Assembly: GCF_041146795.1 (NCBI RefSeq)
Contig: NC_135174.1
Location: 22,778,878-22,842,877 of the forward strand
Source: Maylandia zebra
Lineage: Eukaryota; Chordata; Actinopteri; Cichliformes; Cichlidae
Direction of reading: 5' to 3'
DNA: 64,000 nucleotides
The position numbers and the translations under genes were made by a program. This document shows, piece by piece, positions 24,234 to 34,649 of the stretch; the stretch's first letter is position 1; every line of letters starts with the position of its first letter. The notes below the pieces were generated by a model. It was not told the DNA's origin and did not search any database. It saw only the letters and a list, made by a program, of their open reading frames with translations.

Positions 24234-25459
24234 TTAGGTGGGTCTGCGCAGTCCGTGCCACAGTGTGACGGGCTCCTGTGCCGTGTTGACCATGTCTATC
24301 CAGTGCTGCAGCTGAGGACCCCTGGAGTACATGAAGGGACCCAACACCACCACTCCCAGAGGGGTCGGAGGTTCTGAGAGGAAAAGAAACAGAACCAGTG
24401 AGAAATGTTATCTTCTGAAGATGCTGTTTTTTACTTATTTTTTTAATAATAAATTCCTAAGAGGAAACATTTTTAAAAAGGGAAAAAATAAGTTTTTTTC
24501 TGTTACACATAAACTTTGAATAAGAACCTTTATTTCCAATGGACAGTTTGTAAAAACCCGTAAAGCATTAAAGACAAATTAACAGTAATGCCTAACCTTG
24601 GACTCTCCAGACTGATAACATTTTATTAAATATGATTATACCTCTACTAATAAACAACTCGAAAAACTCAATAAATATAAATAATATAATTATAAACAAG
24701 AAACATGCTTTTCAGTATACTTGGAGCTTTTCTAACATTTTACTTCTTTAAAAGAAGCCCTAAAACACTCGACATTCTTTAAATGTCAGGTAGGTGAGGT
24801 CTTATTGTTATTGTCAGAAGTTATATGTCAGAAATTAAAATTTTAAAATGACAAAGATGAGTGTTTGATGAAAAGCTTTTAATGCCTATCTTATGAAACA
24901 CTGACACATTGATCATTTCCATTAATCTCCAAACAAAGTTTAGATCTGAAGTTCAGCCCGTCCAACAGTCACCTGAGCGGACGCTGCTCGGCTGCTGCAG
25001 CTCAAACCTCACGCAGGCCTCGTCCAGGTGCTGAGGTCGCAGTTTAAAGGTCGACCTGAAGTTGAAGTAGGGGTAATTTTCACCTTTCACCACACAGCTG
25101 CGCTTCATCTTCACCACCTGAGTGTGCTTTTGTAAGCTCACCTGGACACACACACCTTAGAAACACACACAGGTGCTGTATTACCGGACATTCCTTTGGT
25201 CATAACCAGATTTATCTCATACTTTCTTTCTTTTGTAGATAAACAGTGGATTTGTGTACTCCACACAAGCTCCATCCACAACCATAAATCACCTCGTACC
25301 TGCGTCTGTGAGCAGCTGTATGCCTCGAGCCCTCAAAACCACCACTGAAAGGCGCTGCAGGGACCTACTGTAGCTGAGAGATATCTGCACATCCCCCAGC
25401 TCTGAACACTGACAAGCACAGCAATCATGAACTTTTAGCTTTGCACTCATGTGCAGTAC

Positions 25460-25500
<41 letters not shown>

Positions 25501-28307
25501 TTGTTTGGTGTGTACCTGTGGGTCTTCCTCAGTCTCAAGGTCTCTCCAGAGCACCCTGCCAGCCTGACCGAACTCCCCCTCCAGAGAAAACAGCACCCTA
25601 CCCACCACATGGCGTTTACCATCCTGCTCCACACTCAGCACACACACACTCAGGGTGCTGTGAAGCACACGCAACGCTGACACCTGTGGAGCCATTGTAC
25701 TCATTCCTCAACATCAAAAAGCAGATTTCATATATCCACAATATTTATCTGAGCTATGACCTCAGTCAGTCTTTCTCTGTGTACTGAATGAACTCTGATA
25801 AATTGTTGTTCTTAGTATTTAATCACTGCAGAATGGGAACAATACTGTTGCCAATACAGAAATTAGACCTTCACCCATGATTCTGAAGTCAAGTGTGAAA
25901 TTGCACAGACTGCATTCAGTTTTGTTGCTCCTAACTCCCAACGCTCCCTTTAAACTTTCAGAGAATGATATCCTTCAAGCATTTTATGATCATCCATCCA
26001 TTCGCTTCCGCTTATCCTTTTTCAGGGTCGCGGGGGGCGCTGGAGCCTATCCCAGCTGTCATAGGGCGAGAGGCAGGGTACACCCTGGACAGGTTGCCAG
26101 TCTGTCGCAGGGCCAACACACAGGGACAGACAACCATTCACACTCACATTCATTCGCACATTCACACCTAGTGACAATTTGGATTATCCAATTAACCTAT
26201 CCCCACAAGCTGCATGTCTTTGGACGGTGGGAGGAAGCCGGAGTACCCGGAGGGAACCCACGCAAACACGGGGAGAACATGCAAACTCCACACAGAAAGA
26301 CCCCGGCCTGATGTTGGAATTGAACTCAGGACCTTCTTGCTGTGCGGCAACAGTGCTAACCACCGTGCCACCGTGCTGTCATTTTATGAGCATTATACTA
26401 AAAATTAGAAAAATCTCTGTGCCCATCTGACCCTCCATCTCTTCTTCCTCTCTCTCAGTGGGTGTATTACTCGGGACCTGGGTAGCAGTATTTGTCCCCT
26501 TTCGCATCTCCAGTCAAAACATTATAAAAACATAAATGATATCAGCTTTAAATAAAAGTTAAGGAAATCATTTTTGTCTTCTCTTTTGTCTCTAACTTCT
26601 AGATGTGAACTTCTGGAAACTTTTCTGCCCTCACCTGGAAAATGAAGCAGTCGGTGAACTCGGGGTCTGGACCCGTGCCCCGGGCCTTGGCTTGACGGGG
26701 CCGCCTGTCATCAGGGAGAAGTCTGAGCTCCACCATCGTGACGTTGCCATGGAAACGTGGAGGGAGGTTGCTGAGGCGGAGCAAGAAGACCATGAGCTGT
26801 TCGCTGCTGTGTCGATACTCCACGGAGAAGCAGAGGCGGGAGACCATGCCGGGAGGGGGGGCCACCACCTCATTTAGAGGAGGTACAGAGTAGAGACCAG
26901 CCAAAACCGTCCCCACTGGGTACCAGCCTGAAGGAAACAGCAAAATATCACAGTTTTTCTTCAACTTAATGAAAGCTATGTGATACTTTGGTGTAATTGT
27001 CAGGCCCAGGACTGGCCCTGTTGGTTTGAAGGAGTGTAGGTGAGCTGGTCCCCCCCAAAGCGCCACATCTGTCCAGACTGAAACGTCTTAACAACAATAA
27101 TATCTTCTTCAGGTGATCGTAGGTGAATGCTCTTATTATCCTCTTATGTTTCCACAAGCATAAAACCAGCACCAACAAAGTGGCTCTAACTGTCTTGATA
27201 CGCTGTCATATAAAAAGAAGCAATGACCTACTCCTCACTGAGAGCGACCCACGATGAGCCAGTACGTCCCGCTGGGGATCCTCCTCCTCTTTCTTGTCCT
27301 GCTCGTTATTTTTCCGATCTCCATGGTTTTGTGTGATGAAGCGAGGAGGTAGAGTGAAAGCGATCTCACGGGGCCTTCCACACATAGAGACAAATAATAT
27401 TAAATGAGTGTTGAGTGGTGCTGCAACTGCCTTTAGCAAATAGCTGTCAGTGGTCAGAGATGTCAGTAAAAGTCTGACTAAATTCCTCACAAACTGAAAA
27501 TAATAGACGCTCTCGTTCTCACACAAAAAATCTTGGAAAAAAAGGGAAATATGGGCTATTAAACAACATCTGTTAAAAACTAGAAACAAGATCTAACAGA
27601 TAAAGACTTAAACATATACTAGCCAATAGAAGATATGCTGGCTTTATGTAGTGAAATACATTTTTAATCTTTAGTCTATAAAGATTGATATTTTCTCAGT
27701 ACTCATGGGCCCAATCACAACCCAAATTGTTATAGTTTTGTCACTGAGTTTTAGTGTTAGTGTGCTGGCAAACACCTGCTGAAGAACTCAAATCTGCCTT
27801 AGTGATTCCTGCTACAGGAGGTATCTCCAGGACCACACAGATTCACAAGGACAAACCAATATGAGCCATAGTGTAATACTGGGAACCACCTGCAATCACT
27901 GATGAGGACCGTGTGATAAAGCGGAAAGCCTCTGAGTCTTATTAATATGTAATATTTTTTTAATTAATAAATTAATGCTTCAAGAGCCCGTATGTAGATA
28001 TTTTATGTAAAATGCTCACTAACGTGGCCCAGGAGCCCTGAGACACCAGGATCACTGGAGCAGAGCATGCCGGGACTGAAGGCACTGCAGAGAGCAGCTC
28101 TTCATACTGCATCTGCTCTTTTTTCCTCCTCCTTAGGTAGCACACTATCAGAATCAGCAGCAGCAACAGCAACAGGACACCCACAGACAGACCAACAGCA
28201 AGCTGTAACATGTGATCTGAACAAAACACAAAGAGGAGGAACGATAGGGTGTAATACAGGTGTATCACAGGCAGTAGGTTTAATCTAGATTCCTGCTCAC
28301 CAGCCAT
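24234..28307 (-). CDS. syt15: Synaptotagmin-15-like protein
   Basis: Membrane-anchored tandem C2 protein; SYT15 belongs to the calcium-independent synaptotagmins. Exons in coding order: 28307-28301, 28216-28024, 27374-27239, then 26927-26635, 25683-25516, 25408-25300, 25155-24973, 24373-24234. The N-terminus (MADHMLQLAVG) leads directly into a membrane helix and CYLRRRKK, then YEELL. The linker has FTLPPRFITQ, matching SYT15. C2A: RLCFSVEYRHSSEQL, VELRLLPDDRR, then WRDLE. C2B: GDVQISLSYSRSLQRLSVVV and GPFMYSRGPQLQHW, with a WHGL C-terminus typical of synaptotagmins. The few Asp residues in the loops fit calcium independence. The join between exon 3 and the 26927 exon is out of phase; a small exon near 27003-27077 may lie between them. 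Teleost paralogue status is unknown, and gprin2 next door supports the identity. Confidence 0.88.
25461..25498. repeat. (GT)19 microsatellite inside a 107-bp syt15-like intron
   Basis: A pure dinucleotide run that reads as (AC)n in the transcript and lies about 17 bases after the 5' splice site. Confidence 0.95.
25990..26380 (-). mobile_element. Full-length tRNA-derived SINE with target-site duplication
   Basis: On the minus strand it begins GCACGGTGGCACGGTGG and has a tRNA-like head: 'ggttagcactgttgccgc' as box A side and 'gagttcaattcc' as box B. A conserved body follows and ends in an ATGG-type tail. It is flanked by the same nine bases, ATTTTATGA, at 25981-25989 and 26381-26389, a target-site duplication. 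The copy at 4175 belongs to the same family. It sits in a syt15-like intron. Confidence 0.85.
27003..27077 (-). CDS. syt15: Candidate missing exon of the syt15-like gene
   Basis: A TTTCAG acceptor precedes an open frame beginning SGQMWRFGGDQLTYTPSN. Its phase-0 start agrees with the phase-0 end of the previous exon (27239), and it resembles the SGEW segment of human SYT15 at the same place. No donor giving the required phase 1 was found. A run of seven G residues within it is a likely site of a sequence error or indel. Confidence 0.35.
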
Positions 28308-29285
28308 GAAGAGGTCAGCTCCAACACGTGAATAACTTTTCTTTCCTAGTCAGCTTTGACTCAGACAGACTGAGAGGTTACCGTTTGTGACTCCGCAGAG
28401 CTGTGAGGGTGCGACACATCTGGCTGGTTCCCATGCTGTTATATGCATGGCCGGATTAATCTCCTGAGGACTCACCGGGCAAAAATTTGCCGTTGGGCTC
28501 CAGTGGAGCCTCAAATTAATTCTAAGTTAAATTAATTCACTAAACAACCAGAAACTAACTTGAGCTTTAGAGTGGAATTTATTTGTTAATTGTTTGCTTT
28601 GCATAAATTAAAAGATGAAACATTTAATAAATGGTTTTGTCTCATTTTTTCCTTGCAGAGAGACATTTTTTCGTTGGGTTTGATGGTGCTTTCTGGTTTT
28701 AAGGATTTATTTTTGTTCTTGTTCATTGTCAGAACTGACAGTCTTTTGTGATCCAGCTTAGAGACTGGCAACTACTGGCATTCATTAACTTCCTTAGTGA
28801 GCCATTGCTTCAGTTTTACACATGAAGGTCAGTTTCCCAACCATGACTAGCACCCAGTCATGCAAAATTGCAGATCTGGAAGAGTGTCCTTAAAAAACGT
28901 CACGAAAAAAACCCCTGTTAATGTCATCAAGCTGTTAGCTGTGTTGTGGTAAATTATTCTTAGAATAAGTCAGGATATTTTGGTCTCAGCTGCATTTCTC
29001 TTGTTTGTGTCTCTCTTACTTAAGTGCTGAAGTGACTCTGCTGCATCACATCTTAAAACAAGACTATGTCTTCTGTTCTTTTGATCCTTTATTAGACTTT
29101 GAATCTGAGGGAACTTGTTTTATTCAAAGAATTATCCAACCTAGTGTCACTGGGGGCTCTGTAGTACCTCATAGCTAATATAAGAGTAGCAACAGTAAGG
29201 TCCATGAGATTTTGGATAATGGCAGGATTTTTGTGATTTCTCCGTACACCTCTACAGTTGAGTTTAAATCAAACAATCAGTATGT
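28308..29285. other. syt15-like upstream flank, intergenic
   Basis: No coding or repeat signal could be assigned. Confidence 0.4.
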
Positions 29286-29289
29286 GACT

Positions 29290-29990
29290 CCCAGGTGCCC
29301 TTAAGTATTCTCAAGGGGATAAAAAGATGGTCCAATGTTCCAGCACCAGGACAAAAACCACATTGTTCCTCCTGAATCTGAGGTTCAACTGGTGAACCAG
29401 GGATTCATTTCAGAGTGACTGTAGCTCAGGAGGTAGAGCAGACCATCTACTAATCAAAAGGCTGGTTGGTGAGTCTGCATGCCAAATACCCTTGGGTTGG
29501 ATACTAACCGATTATCAAATTCAAATTTTATTTGTCACGTACACAGTCATACACAGTACGATATGTAGTGAAATGCTATCATTCAAAGTATGAATGTGTG
29601 TGAATGTCAGATAGAAAGCACTTGTGCATTTATGCAGAAAAAGCACTTCATACTCAAAGTATAAAGTGCTTTGAGTGCTCAAGTAAAGTAGAAAAGCACT
29701 ATATAAGAACCAGTTCATTTACCAATAACTATTCAACTCTTCTCCAGCACCCTGCCTCAGACTTTGCCGGGGGGGCAGACATCTTAAAGATGGGAACCAC
29801 CACGCCAGTCTTGGATAACCTTATCTACCTTATCTACCCCAGGGGCTCTGCCACTGAGCAGTTGTTTAACTGCATCAGTAACCTCACCCCAACAAGAAGC
29901 GGATGGTCACTCTCTTTCCCAGATTCTGGTTCCATTGCAGAAGGCAAGGCAGTGGGATTGAGGAGTTCCTTAGTGTTCCTTTAACTGCCT
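29290..29990 (-). mobile_element. LINE reverse-transcriptase fragment split by a SINE
   Basis: Two blocks on the minus strand resemble one teleost LINE reverse-transcriptase region: about 29310-29400 ('cattgttcctcctgaatctg' on the plus strand) and 29735-29990 ('ctccagcaccctgcctcaga' and 'ccccaggggctctgccactg'). The gap between them holds the SINE at 29412-29732. The LINE is internally deleted and dead. The exact clade was not determined. Confidence 0.6.
29412..29732 (+). mobile_element. tRNA-derived SINE carrying a further insertion
   Basis: The head 'ctgtagctcaggaggtagag' is a tRNA-like A box. The body has 'gagtctgcatgccaaatacc' and 'gtcagatagaaagcactt', and it ends 'gaaaagcactatataagaac'. 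About 60 bases (29515-29575, around 'tttatttgtcacgtacacag') do not belong to the SINE body and look like a fragment of another repeat. Confidence 0.65.
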
Positions 29991-31850
29991 GATTACATTC
30001 TCAGTTGAAATCAGCAGCATCCCACCCCACTATATACAGTTTGATTAGAACATTGCTTTATCCTGAAATGAAGATCTTGTGGAAGGGGCCTCTGCACTGC
30101 CCTTAAAATGTGGTATCAACATTCATGGTATAAGAAAGGTGACTGATTTTAATGAAAACACCCGACTTTACCTTTGTAACCATTAGGAGCTCAAAGTTTC
30201 TACGCATTCTGTAAAATATATCTCTCGAATGGTTGACTTTCGAACATAATTAATTTAAACATCTATATGATTTCTTTTGCTAGTACAATAGTCTGCACAC
30301 ACATACAATGGTGGTCATGACAGCTGGCCTGACCTTAACTCAGAATCAAAATAAGCCACTTGCTTACCCACTGATCACTTACACACACGCATTCATCCAC
30401 ACGCTCAGACTGCTCAGAGATTGGACGGCAGCTAATAAGATGACCGTTAATCTTCTGGGCTAAAGGTAGAGTAATGGCCCCCTCTGTTTCCCCCGCACGT
30501 CAACATACCAAAGAACTCAAATTCACAAAAGGAAATCATCACATTTACACTGATGCCAGCTTCAAATGAAGTCCAGCTAAGACAGAGAGGGAGATTAAGC
30601 TTGAGCAAATTGACAACAGACAGACACAGAGTGCGAAGCTGTGGGTTGTTTTAATGCTAGAGACAGCAAAGGTGATCTTATTAAGAAGTGAGGGAGGAAG
30701 AGAGGGGAAGGAATGAGGGGAGGAAGGAAAGACACCATTTAGGGCTACCCGCTCTGTGGCATGGCAGAGGCTAAAACAGGACATAACTTGTGAACTTAAA
30801 GGTAGGACTTTACTATTTGTTTTTTTCTGTCTTATGTAATACTGTTTTGTTTATGTGAATAACCATTATGGGTAACTAAGAGTTTATGTTGTGCAGATTA
30901 GGTAGTCTGGGTACCATCGGGTCAGTTGTGGTCTAAATACTACTAGGTCAGTTTGGGACAGAGCTGGACAGAGCCAGCTAGGTAATGAAATAAGAATGCA
31001 GGCTTTTTTTTTATCAGAAATAGTAGCATTATAGTTATGAATCATGAATGAATAGAAGAAAAAAAGAGGAAAAGCATGAACAAATCAAAGATTTAAAAAA
31101 GGTTGATTGTAATTTATTCTAAACTCCACCATCCACTGTAGTTATCATTCTTTGTCTCTTTCGGGTCTTTGTTAAATGAGTCCCAAACAGGCTTTGTAGT
31201 TCTGTCTCAAACAATTTACCCTTTGTCTCGTTGACCAAATAATCTGGATTGTGTAATCTTATTTGGCTAATCTGGAGTGCCTGCGGATGTGTGGGGGTGA
31301 GCATATACGTGCACTCAGTGCGAGCATCGGCCTTCTCATCCAAGTCTTGGCATGCATTTCCTAAACTGTTGAATTTAGTTTTAGTAAGGTGGTCAGATGT
31401 GATGTTTTCAATAATGAACTGTATCATGTGACATTATGACAATCTGCAGCTTCCCTTGACTCTATGGAGCTGTACAAGTATCAAACTTGGTACCTGTAAG
31501 GGGGCTAAACACATAAAACTAGAGTTACACCCACTACCTACTTTTTTGAGTGGTTAGTTGGGGAACAATTTTTCTACCTCTCTACTAGAATCAAAATAAG
31601 CTACTTATTTTAACCTACATATCCATGAATTTAAACTGTAATTTGAGTATGACACCATAAATAATACACATTGTTCCAAACAACCTGCTATGCCTGCAAA
31701 TAACTTTTTGACTGATGACCAATGACTTTTACTAACTGAATGTTTAAATCATCATAAAAGTGTCCTGACATCACTGCACAGAGTTGTTAATTATTGTTGA
31801 AAATTCTGACATTTAACACTGAAATGTTTGATTAAGAAACACACACAAGA
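29991..31850. other. Intergenic, nothing recognised
   Basis: No convincing exon. Short frames near 31119-31427 lack splice context or family resemblance. It may include gprin2 promoter or 5' exon sequence that cannot be identified. Confidence 0.4.
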
Positions 31851-31856
31851 CTAGTT

Positions 31857-32115
31857 CAATTCAATTCAACTTTATTTATACAGCACCAAATCACAACAAC
31901 AGTTGCCTCAAGGTGCTTTATATTGTAAGGTAGACCCTACAATAATACATACAGAGAAAAAACCCAACAATCATATGACCCCTGTGAGCAAGCACTCTGG
32001 CGACAGTGGGAAGGAAAAACTCCCTTTTAACAGGAAGAAACCTCCGGCAGAACCAGGCTCAGGGAGGGGCGGGGCCATCTGCTGCGACCGGTTGGGGTGA
32101 GAGAAGGAAGACAGT
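31857..32115. repeat. Interspersed teleost repeat (longest copy in the window)
   Basis: One end is the AT-rich 'ttcaattcaactttatttat'; the middle has 'gcctcaaggtgctttatatt' and 'ctggcgacagtgggaagg'; the other end is 'gaccggttggggtgagag'. Related pieces lie at 1905, 3905, probably 36430-36500, and more weakly at 38250-38400. Read on the minus strand it looks like the 3' tail of a retroposon. Confidence 0.7.
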
Positions 32116-32373
32116 AGTTTCAACTATTTATAAGAAAAATAATCAAAATATAGTAAAGTGACTTTGATTGAGTAATCAACAGGGTATTTAGTCATGTGTA
32201 AACTATTACGTTGCAAAAATAACCTTCCCAACAATGGTGATGATACTCTATGTCAGTATTGTGTCATAGAAGTGTTGCTGCTTCCCTCTTAGTGGCCAAT
32301 ACTTTTGCATCAGTGAAAAACAGTGAATTAATGTTAAAAGGTGTGTCTTCCCAAACAGGTTAGTGCCGTTACC

Positions 32374-34341
32374 ATGGCGAGGGCTGGGCGCCCTGCATCT
32401 GAGAGCTACCAGCCAGCTTGCTTTTCTGTCAGTCAGTCGCTCTCTTACTCCAGTGGAGCTCCAAAGGTGGAGGATGAAGATGATAAGGCACCGATTTTCT
32501 CCCTCTCTAAGAGCTCCATGGATGTTTTAATGGCTGCAAGTCCGCCACACAAGCGTGATCCAGCGTGGACCAGACTGGACCTGAGGCGCAGCTCAAGCAC
32601 AAACACCCACTATGAGCAGAACTCCGTGACACTGCAGCCGCTGCACGCTTACATGTGGCAACATGTCAACACCACCAACAGCCACCAGTTAGCATCCACA
32701 ACCAATAATGTTAACATCAATAGCTCTCCTGCTCTCAGCGAGCATTGGGTTTCCAACATGCAGCGATGGAGTGGGTGTAGTGGTAGCACACATAGCCGCA
32801 GCAGCACTCCAGACACAGTCGTGTCACGCCCCTCCAGTCTCATCCATGAAGCCACTTGTTCTGCAGCACCAGATTCTCCGATGTCCAAACTGACCTCTCC
32901 AGAAACCACACCCTCACCGTTCATCTCCCCGCTCAACACGCCTACTTTACCACCTGTACAGACTTCTTCTTCACCACTTCCACTGAACTCACTGCAGCAG
33001 GAAGATTTACTAGAACTTTCACCTGCATTCTCATCCCCAAAGATTGACAACTCTTCAAGCTTTCAGTCCCACTCTCCTGAAACACTCCAGCTCACCAGCA
33101 CAGAAGATGAAGGCTTCTTGGAGAATAATTCCCTTTCATTTCAGTTCCCTTCCCCAATCCTGTCCTCTGTTAGTTTAGATGAAGCAGGAGTGTCTTCAAA
33201 TCCCGAATGCCTTGTTGATGACGTGATAGAACTGCTGTCCAGCCCTACAGGAATACTGGAGGGTGAAGAAGCAAGAAGCCCTGTGCAAATGCTTAGCTAC
33301 CTGACACCTGATTCTCCAAAGCAGCAGTCAAAAACAGGACCATCTGTCTGCTATCTTGAGCTGCCGTGGCAGCCAGAGCAAATCTGTGCAACAGGTCGAG
33401 GTTGGGGGTCACCACTTGTCTCTTCCCTGAGTGACTCACGGTTGGGTGACACTTGCAGGTGCTGCTTAAATGCCAGAGAGGGCACTGAAAGGGCAATGAA
33501 GGTAGAGCTGTTCAGGCAAGAAGCTCCACCAGTGTCACGGCCAGAAATGGCAGATGCAGCTGTGCAGACGGTCTCTCCTGTTGGCTCATGGTGGGACCTC
33601 AAGAGGAACATTTCCACATCCAACATGGGGTCCCATTCTATCTTGGGCTCGCCACCTGGATCCAGACTGAACCTGAAGTCTTCAGCAGGGTCTAACTCCA
33701 ATCTAGTATCAGCATCTTCCAGCATGTTCCCAGTTAGCAGTGCAGAGGAGGAGGAAAAACAAGTTGAAGACCCTGCATTGGAAGTTACCTCTGTTTCTTC
33801 ACATGATCTGGAGAGCAGGAGGCCGTGTCTGAAGATTCAGGCAGAGGATAGGGATGAGCTAGGTGGAAGGAGGAGCAGTATGAAGCAGGTGCAATGGGAT
33901 GAGGATGGTATGACATGGGATGTTCATGGGGCATCTGTGGACCCTGAAGAGTTGAACACAGCCATACTAAAACATCTGGAAAGCAAGAACAGCCCAGAAC
34001 CGCCAAGACGTTCCTCAAAGAAGAAGAAAGCACCTAAACCTCCTCAAAACCTTGATATCACTGTGTCCCCTAAGAATGAAGGAACAGCAGAAGCAGAACA
34101 GGGTAGAGAAGAAGAGCAGGAAGGAGGGGGAAATAAGATAGAAATAGAAGAAGCTTCACAGAAAAAGAGTACAGCAGAAGATGACAAAGCAAAAGAAGAT
34201 GAGCAAGAGATTTGTGGAGAGGAAGGCAGCCACCATTCTAAGTCCCCCTCATCTGGGAATGGACACAGCCGGAAGAAGAGTGTGTTAAGGTCACTGAGGA
34301 GGCCAAGATGGTGTGGAGCCTCCACAAAGGCAGATGACTAA
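32374..34341 (+). CDS. gprin2: G protein-regulated inducer of neurite outgrowth 2
   Basis: A 655-residue, mostly disordered Ser/Pro/Glu-rich protein encoded in one exon. GPRIN proteins bind activated Gi/o alpha subunits at the membrane and promote neurite growth. The diagnostic part is the C-terminal GPRIN domain: SMKQVQWDEDGMTWDVHGAS, then VDPEELNTAILKHLE, and near the end RKKSVLRSLRRPRWC. That Cys sits where related proteins carry lipid-modified cysteines. A Lys/Glu-rich stretch lies between. The start at 32374 has a good context (TTACCATGG) and follows a splice acceptor (ACAG ending at 32358), so a non-coding upstream exon exists; in-frame codons before it are intron or UTR. Position beside the syt15-like gene, as in human 10q11, supports gprin2 over gprin1/3. 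Confidence 0.9.
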   Translation: MARAGRPASESYQPACFSVSQSLSYSSGAPKVEDEDDKAPIFSLSKSSMDVLMAASPPHKRDPAWTRLDLRRSSSTNTHYEQNSVTLQPLHAYMWQHVNTTNSHQLASTTNNVNINSSPALSEHWVSNMQRWSGCSGSTHSRSSTPDTVVSRPSSLIHEATCSAAPDSPMSKLTSPETTPSPFISPLNTPTLPPVQTSSSPLPLNSLQQEDLLELSPAFSSPKIDNSSSFQSHSPETLQLTSTEDEGFLENNSLSFQFPSPILSSVSLDEAGVSSNPECLVDDVIELLSSPTGILEGEEARSPVQMLSYLTPDSPKQQSKTGPSVCYLELPWQPEQICATGRGWGSPLVSSLSDSRLGDTCRCCLNAREGTERAMKVELFRQEAPPVSRPEMADAAVQTVSPVGSWWDLKRNISTSNMGSHSILGSPPGSRLNLKSSAGSNSNLVSASSSMFPVSSAEEEEKQVEDPALEVTSVSSHDLESRRPCLKIQAEDRDELGGRRSSMKQVQWDEDGMTWDVHGASVDPEELNTAILKHLESKNSPEPPRRSSKKKKAPKPPQNLDITVSPKNEGTAEAEQGREEEQEGGGNKIEIEEASQKKSTAEDDKAKEDEQEICGEEGSHHSKSPSSGNGHSRKKSVLRSLRRPRWCGASTKADD

Positions 34342-34626
34342 TATAGCTGGCTAAATTAAATCTATGATAACTAATTAAATCCTCAGGTTGCACAATATTC
34401 ATAACCTTGGATTGAAGCTGAAAGAGTTTCAGAGTTCTGTTCAGCTCTATTCTAGACTTTCTGTCAGCATGTTTTCTGTTATTAGGTACATCTTTCAACA
34501 GGTGCAACATTAGTAATGTTTTCCTCTCTCACTGGTATTCACTGTTTAGTTGAAGATAGATGTAACTCTGCTAAACTTTTCATAAAAGTCAACAGTCATC
34601 ACTAAAACTTGTTCCTGTAGATGTAC

Positions 34627-34632
34627 AATAAA
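34627..34632 (+). terminator. gprin2: gprin2 poly(A) signal
   Basis: AATAAA 286 bases after the stop codon. Confidence 0.6.
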
Positions 34633-34649
34633 ATATTGGTGTCCATTGC

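Noticed and set aside
25441-25790. Frames reading VCVCV over the GT repeat
   Set aside because: Antisense to a real syt15-like exon and extended by the microsatellite.
29412-29485. tRNA gene (TAGCTCAGGAGGTAGAGC head)
   Set aside because: The B box and acceptor pairing are poor, and the sequence continues into a SINE body. It is a SINE head, not a working tRNA.
32341-32373. Eleven extra codons at the start of gprin2
   Set aside because: They precede or cover the splice acceptor ending at 32358. The ATG at 32374 has the better context.
32649-34325. Antisense frames of 60-130 codons across gprin2
   Set aside because: They are shadows of the long gprin2 frame.
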